Positions 13,326 to 14,537 of a DNA stretch of 14,537 nucleotides are shown in pieces (the stretch's first letter is position 1; the number at the start of each line of letters is the position of its first letter). This DNA comes from Patescibacteria group bacterium. Lineage in GTDB: Bacteria; Patescibacteriota; Minisyncoccia; UBA9983. The stretch covers positions 1 through 14,537 of the forward strand of contig JAHIER010000042.1 in assembly GCA_018901555.1 (NCBI GenBank), given 5' to 3'. The position numbers were made by a program, and so were the translations under genes. The notes beneath the pieces are model-generated. The model searched no databases, was not told the DNA's origin, and saw only the letters and a program-made list of their open reading frames with translations.

Positions 13326-14537
13326 TTATTTTTTTATTTCTATCTTAAATATTAATTCATTAATTTTTAATTCTTCGGCATTATTAGCGGAAAATTTTAT
13401 TGAATCAGTGCTGGTAAGTTTTTTGATTTCTGATTTAAATTTTTTAATAATTTCTTCGCCATTTTTATCTGTTTCAATATTAATTTCAATTTTATCCTGC
13501 GGTTTTAATCCTGATTTTTTACGCAAATCCTGAATATTGCGAGTTAACTCGCGCATAACTCCCTCCTGCCTTAATTCATCAGTAATTTCTGTGTCTAATT
13601 CAATTTCATTCTCTATTTCTGCAAAAACTACTTCTTTTACATTAATTTCATCTTTAATTAAATTTAAAAGCTCATCACTAATTTTTAATCTTGCCCCGCC
13701 GTGAGCAGAATTAATTTTTAAAATTTGCAATGGCTGACGGACTTTTATGCCAGATTTCGCTCTTTGTTCTAAGGCCATAACTACAATATTTCTAATTTCT
13801 TTCATTTCTTCCAAAATCTTACTATTTTCTATATTCAATTTTCTACTCTCTGGATATTCCTCCAAATGCACACTCTCTTTATATTTTTTTAATGCCTGAT
13901 AAATTTCTTCTGCCACAAATGGCATAATTGGAGCAATAAGTTTTGAAAATTCCGTTAAGACAAACTGAGTTGTGCTGATTGCATTATTTTTATCTTTTTT
14001 TTCGCTTTTAAATCTTTCTCGTGAACGCCTGATATACCAGGTGGATAAATCGTCAATAAAATCCGCCACAGGTCTAACTGCCCTATCTAGTTCATAATCA
14101 TCCATGGCTTTTGTGATTTCGTTTGTTAAAATATTTAGCCGCGCCAAAATCCATTTATCTAAAACATTCTCGCTACTTGGACATTTAATGTCCAAGGACA
14201 TTAAATGTCCCGCATACATTTTATAAAACGCCAGGACATTTTTTAATCGCATAATCACCTTCTTGCGCGCTTCATCCATGTCTTTTTCTGAAAAATTCAA
14301 ACTTTCTGCGCGCATTGCAGGAGAAGACAAGAGATAATAACGAAGCGAGTCCGCGCCGTATTTTTCCACCATATCCATAGGATCAGAATAATTTTTAAGC
14401 CGTTTGCTCATCTTTTGTCCGTCTTCTGCAAGAATAATGCCATTAACAACAACATTTTTAAAAGCTGGCTGATCTTTGCCCAGACCAATATCTTTCTCAG
14501 TAAAAGCACTCGCTACAACATCGAGCCTGTAAACCCC
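13326..14537 (-). CDS. ileS: Isoleucyl-tRNA synthetase, C-terminal part (5' end outside window)
   Basis: These are the last 403 residues of IleRS, which charges tRNA-Ile. The window enters at GVYRLDVV. AFKNVVVNGIILAEDGQKMSKRLKNYSDP then contains the KMSKR loop. YGADSLRYYLL, the anticodon-binding helical domain (DKWILARLN, FIDDLSTWYIRRSRERFK, PFVAEEIYQ) and a C-terminal domain (ELRQEGVMRELTRNIQDLRKKSGLKPQDKIEI) follow. This tail and the lack of a terminal Cys4 zinc finger are typical of type 2 (eukaryote-like) IleRS. A 32-base palindrome encodes about GHLMSLDIKCP, just before the DKWILARL helix. The stretch before AFKNV is longer than usual (TEKDIGLGKDQP), and the expected Trp after the Gly is not seen. 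Confidence 0.95.
   Translation of the reverse strand, partial: GVYRLDVVASAFTEKDIGLGKDQPAFKNVVVNGIILAEDGQKMSKRLKNYSDPMDMVEKYGADSLRYYLLSSPAMRAESLNFSEKDMDEARKKVIMRLKNVLAFYKMYAGHLMSLDIKCPSSENVLDKWILARLNILTNEITKAMDDYELDRAVRPVADFIDDLSTWYIRRSRERFKSEKKDKNNAISTTQFVLTEFSKLIAPIMPFVAEEIYQALKKYKESVHLEEYPESRKLNIENSKILEEMKEIRNIVVMALEQRAKSGIKVRQPLQILKINSAHGGARLKISDELLNLIKDEINVKEVVFAEIENEIELDTEITDELRQEGVMRELTRNIQDLRKKSGLKPQDKIEINIETDKNGEEIIKKFKSEIKKLTSTDSIKFSANNAEELKINELIFKIEIKK
14177..14210. repeat. Palindrome inside ileS, same family as the metG element
   Basis: GGACATTTAATGTCC (14179-14193), AA and GGACATTAAATGTCC (14196-14210) form 15-bp arms around a 2-base centre. The left half and flank from 14174 are the same 22 bases as 4420-4441 in metG. 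The centre is 2 bases shorter here, so the second arm is read in another frame (LDIKCPS in ileS, WTLNVQ in metG). Confidence 0.92.

Overview
The window looks like a piece of a Candidate Phyla Radiation genome (Patescibacteria, most likely Parcubacteria-like). The DNA is AT-rich with tight gene packing. The aminoacyl-tRNA synthetases are of the kinds common in that group: a short MetRS without a C-terminal tRNA-binding domain, an alpha2-type GlyRS, and an IleRS with a KMSKR loop and a type-2-like tail. RecO is short, and there is a stand-alone PaaX/Cas2-like protein. TGA is used as a stop (for example hicB and the 1732-2079 gene), so this is not a code-25 lineage. The lineage is inferred from gene style only. 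I see no tRNA, rRNA or CRISPR array. No stretch over 300 bases lacks a gene.

Layout, left to right. A hicB-hicA toxin-antitoxin pair runs leftward off the edge (1-424). A phosphomannomutase/phosphoglucomutase-like gene runs rightward (504-1748) and overlaps tail to tail with a leftward block. Read in its own direction, that block is PaaX/Cas2-like regulator (8589-8017), M16 zinc protease, AI-2E/PerM-type permease, metG, an NPD-like flavoprotein, tatD, and a small unknown gene. Protease, permease and metG are separated by 3-5 bases and look like one transcription unit. The NPD-like gene has its own promoter, its own terminator and a higher GC content. It sits between metG and tatD, which are usually neighbours. 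A second leftward operon is recO, a large surface-anchored Ig-like protein, glyS and a 66-aa charged protein, closed by a clear terminator at 8685-8712. Between recO and ileS lies a self-contained rightward gene for a Cys-rich 136-aa protein with its own promoter, AGGAGG site and terminator. The 3' part of ileS runs off the right edge.

Two patterns stand out. First, long palindromes lie inside conserved housekeeping genes and are translated. There are two in tatD, one in metG and one in ileS. The metG and ileS copies are nearly the same sequence and sit at the equivalent point of the two enzymes, just after the start of the anticodon-binding helical domain. This resembles the in-frame palindromic elements known from Rickettsia (RPEs), but in what looks like a different lineage. 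Second, the PaaX/Cas2-like gene is bracketed by two direct copies (35 of 36 positions identical) of a 36-bp repeat with inverted ends. One copy carries the likely promoter of the gene itself. The other lies upstream of the protease-permease-metG operon. The repeats could be operators of an autoregulated switch or the borders of a small mobile cassette.

Several genes at the start of a transcription unit have a -10-like hexamer only 6-7 bases before the ATG and no Shine-Dalgarno, which suggests leaderless mRNAs. Other genes have clear Shine-Dalgarno sites.
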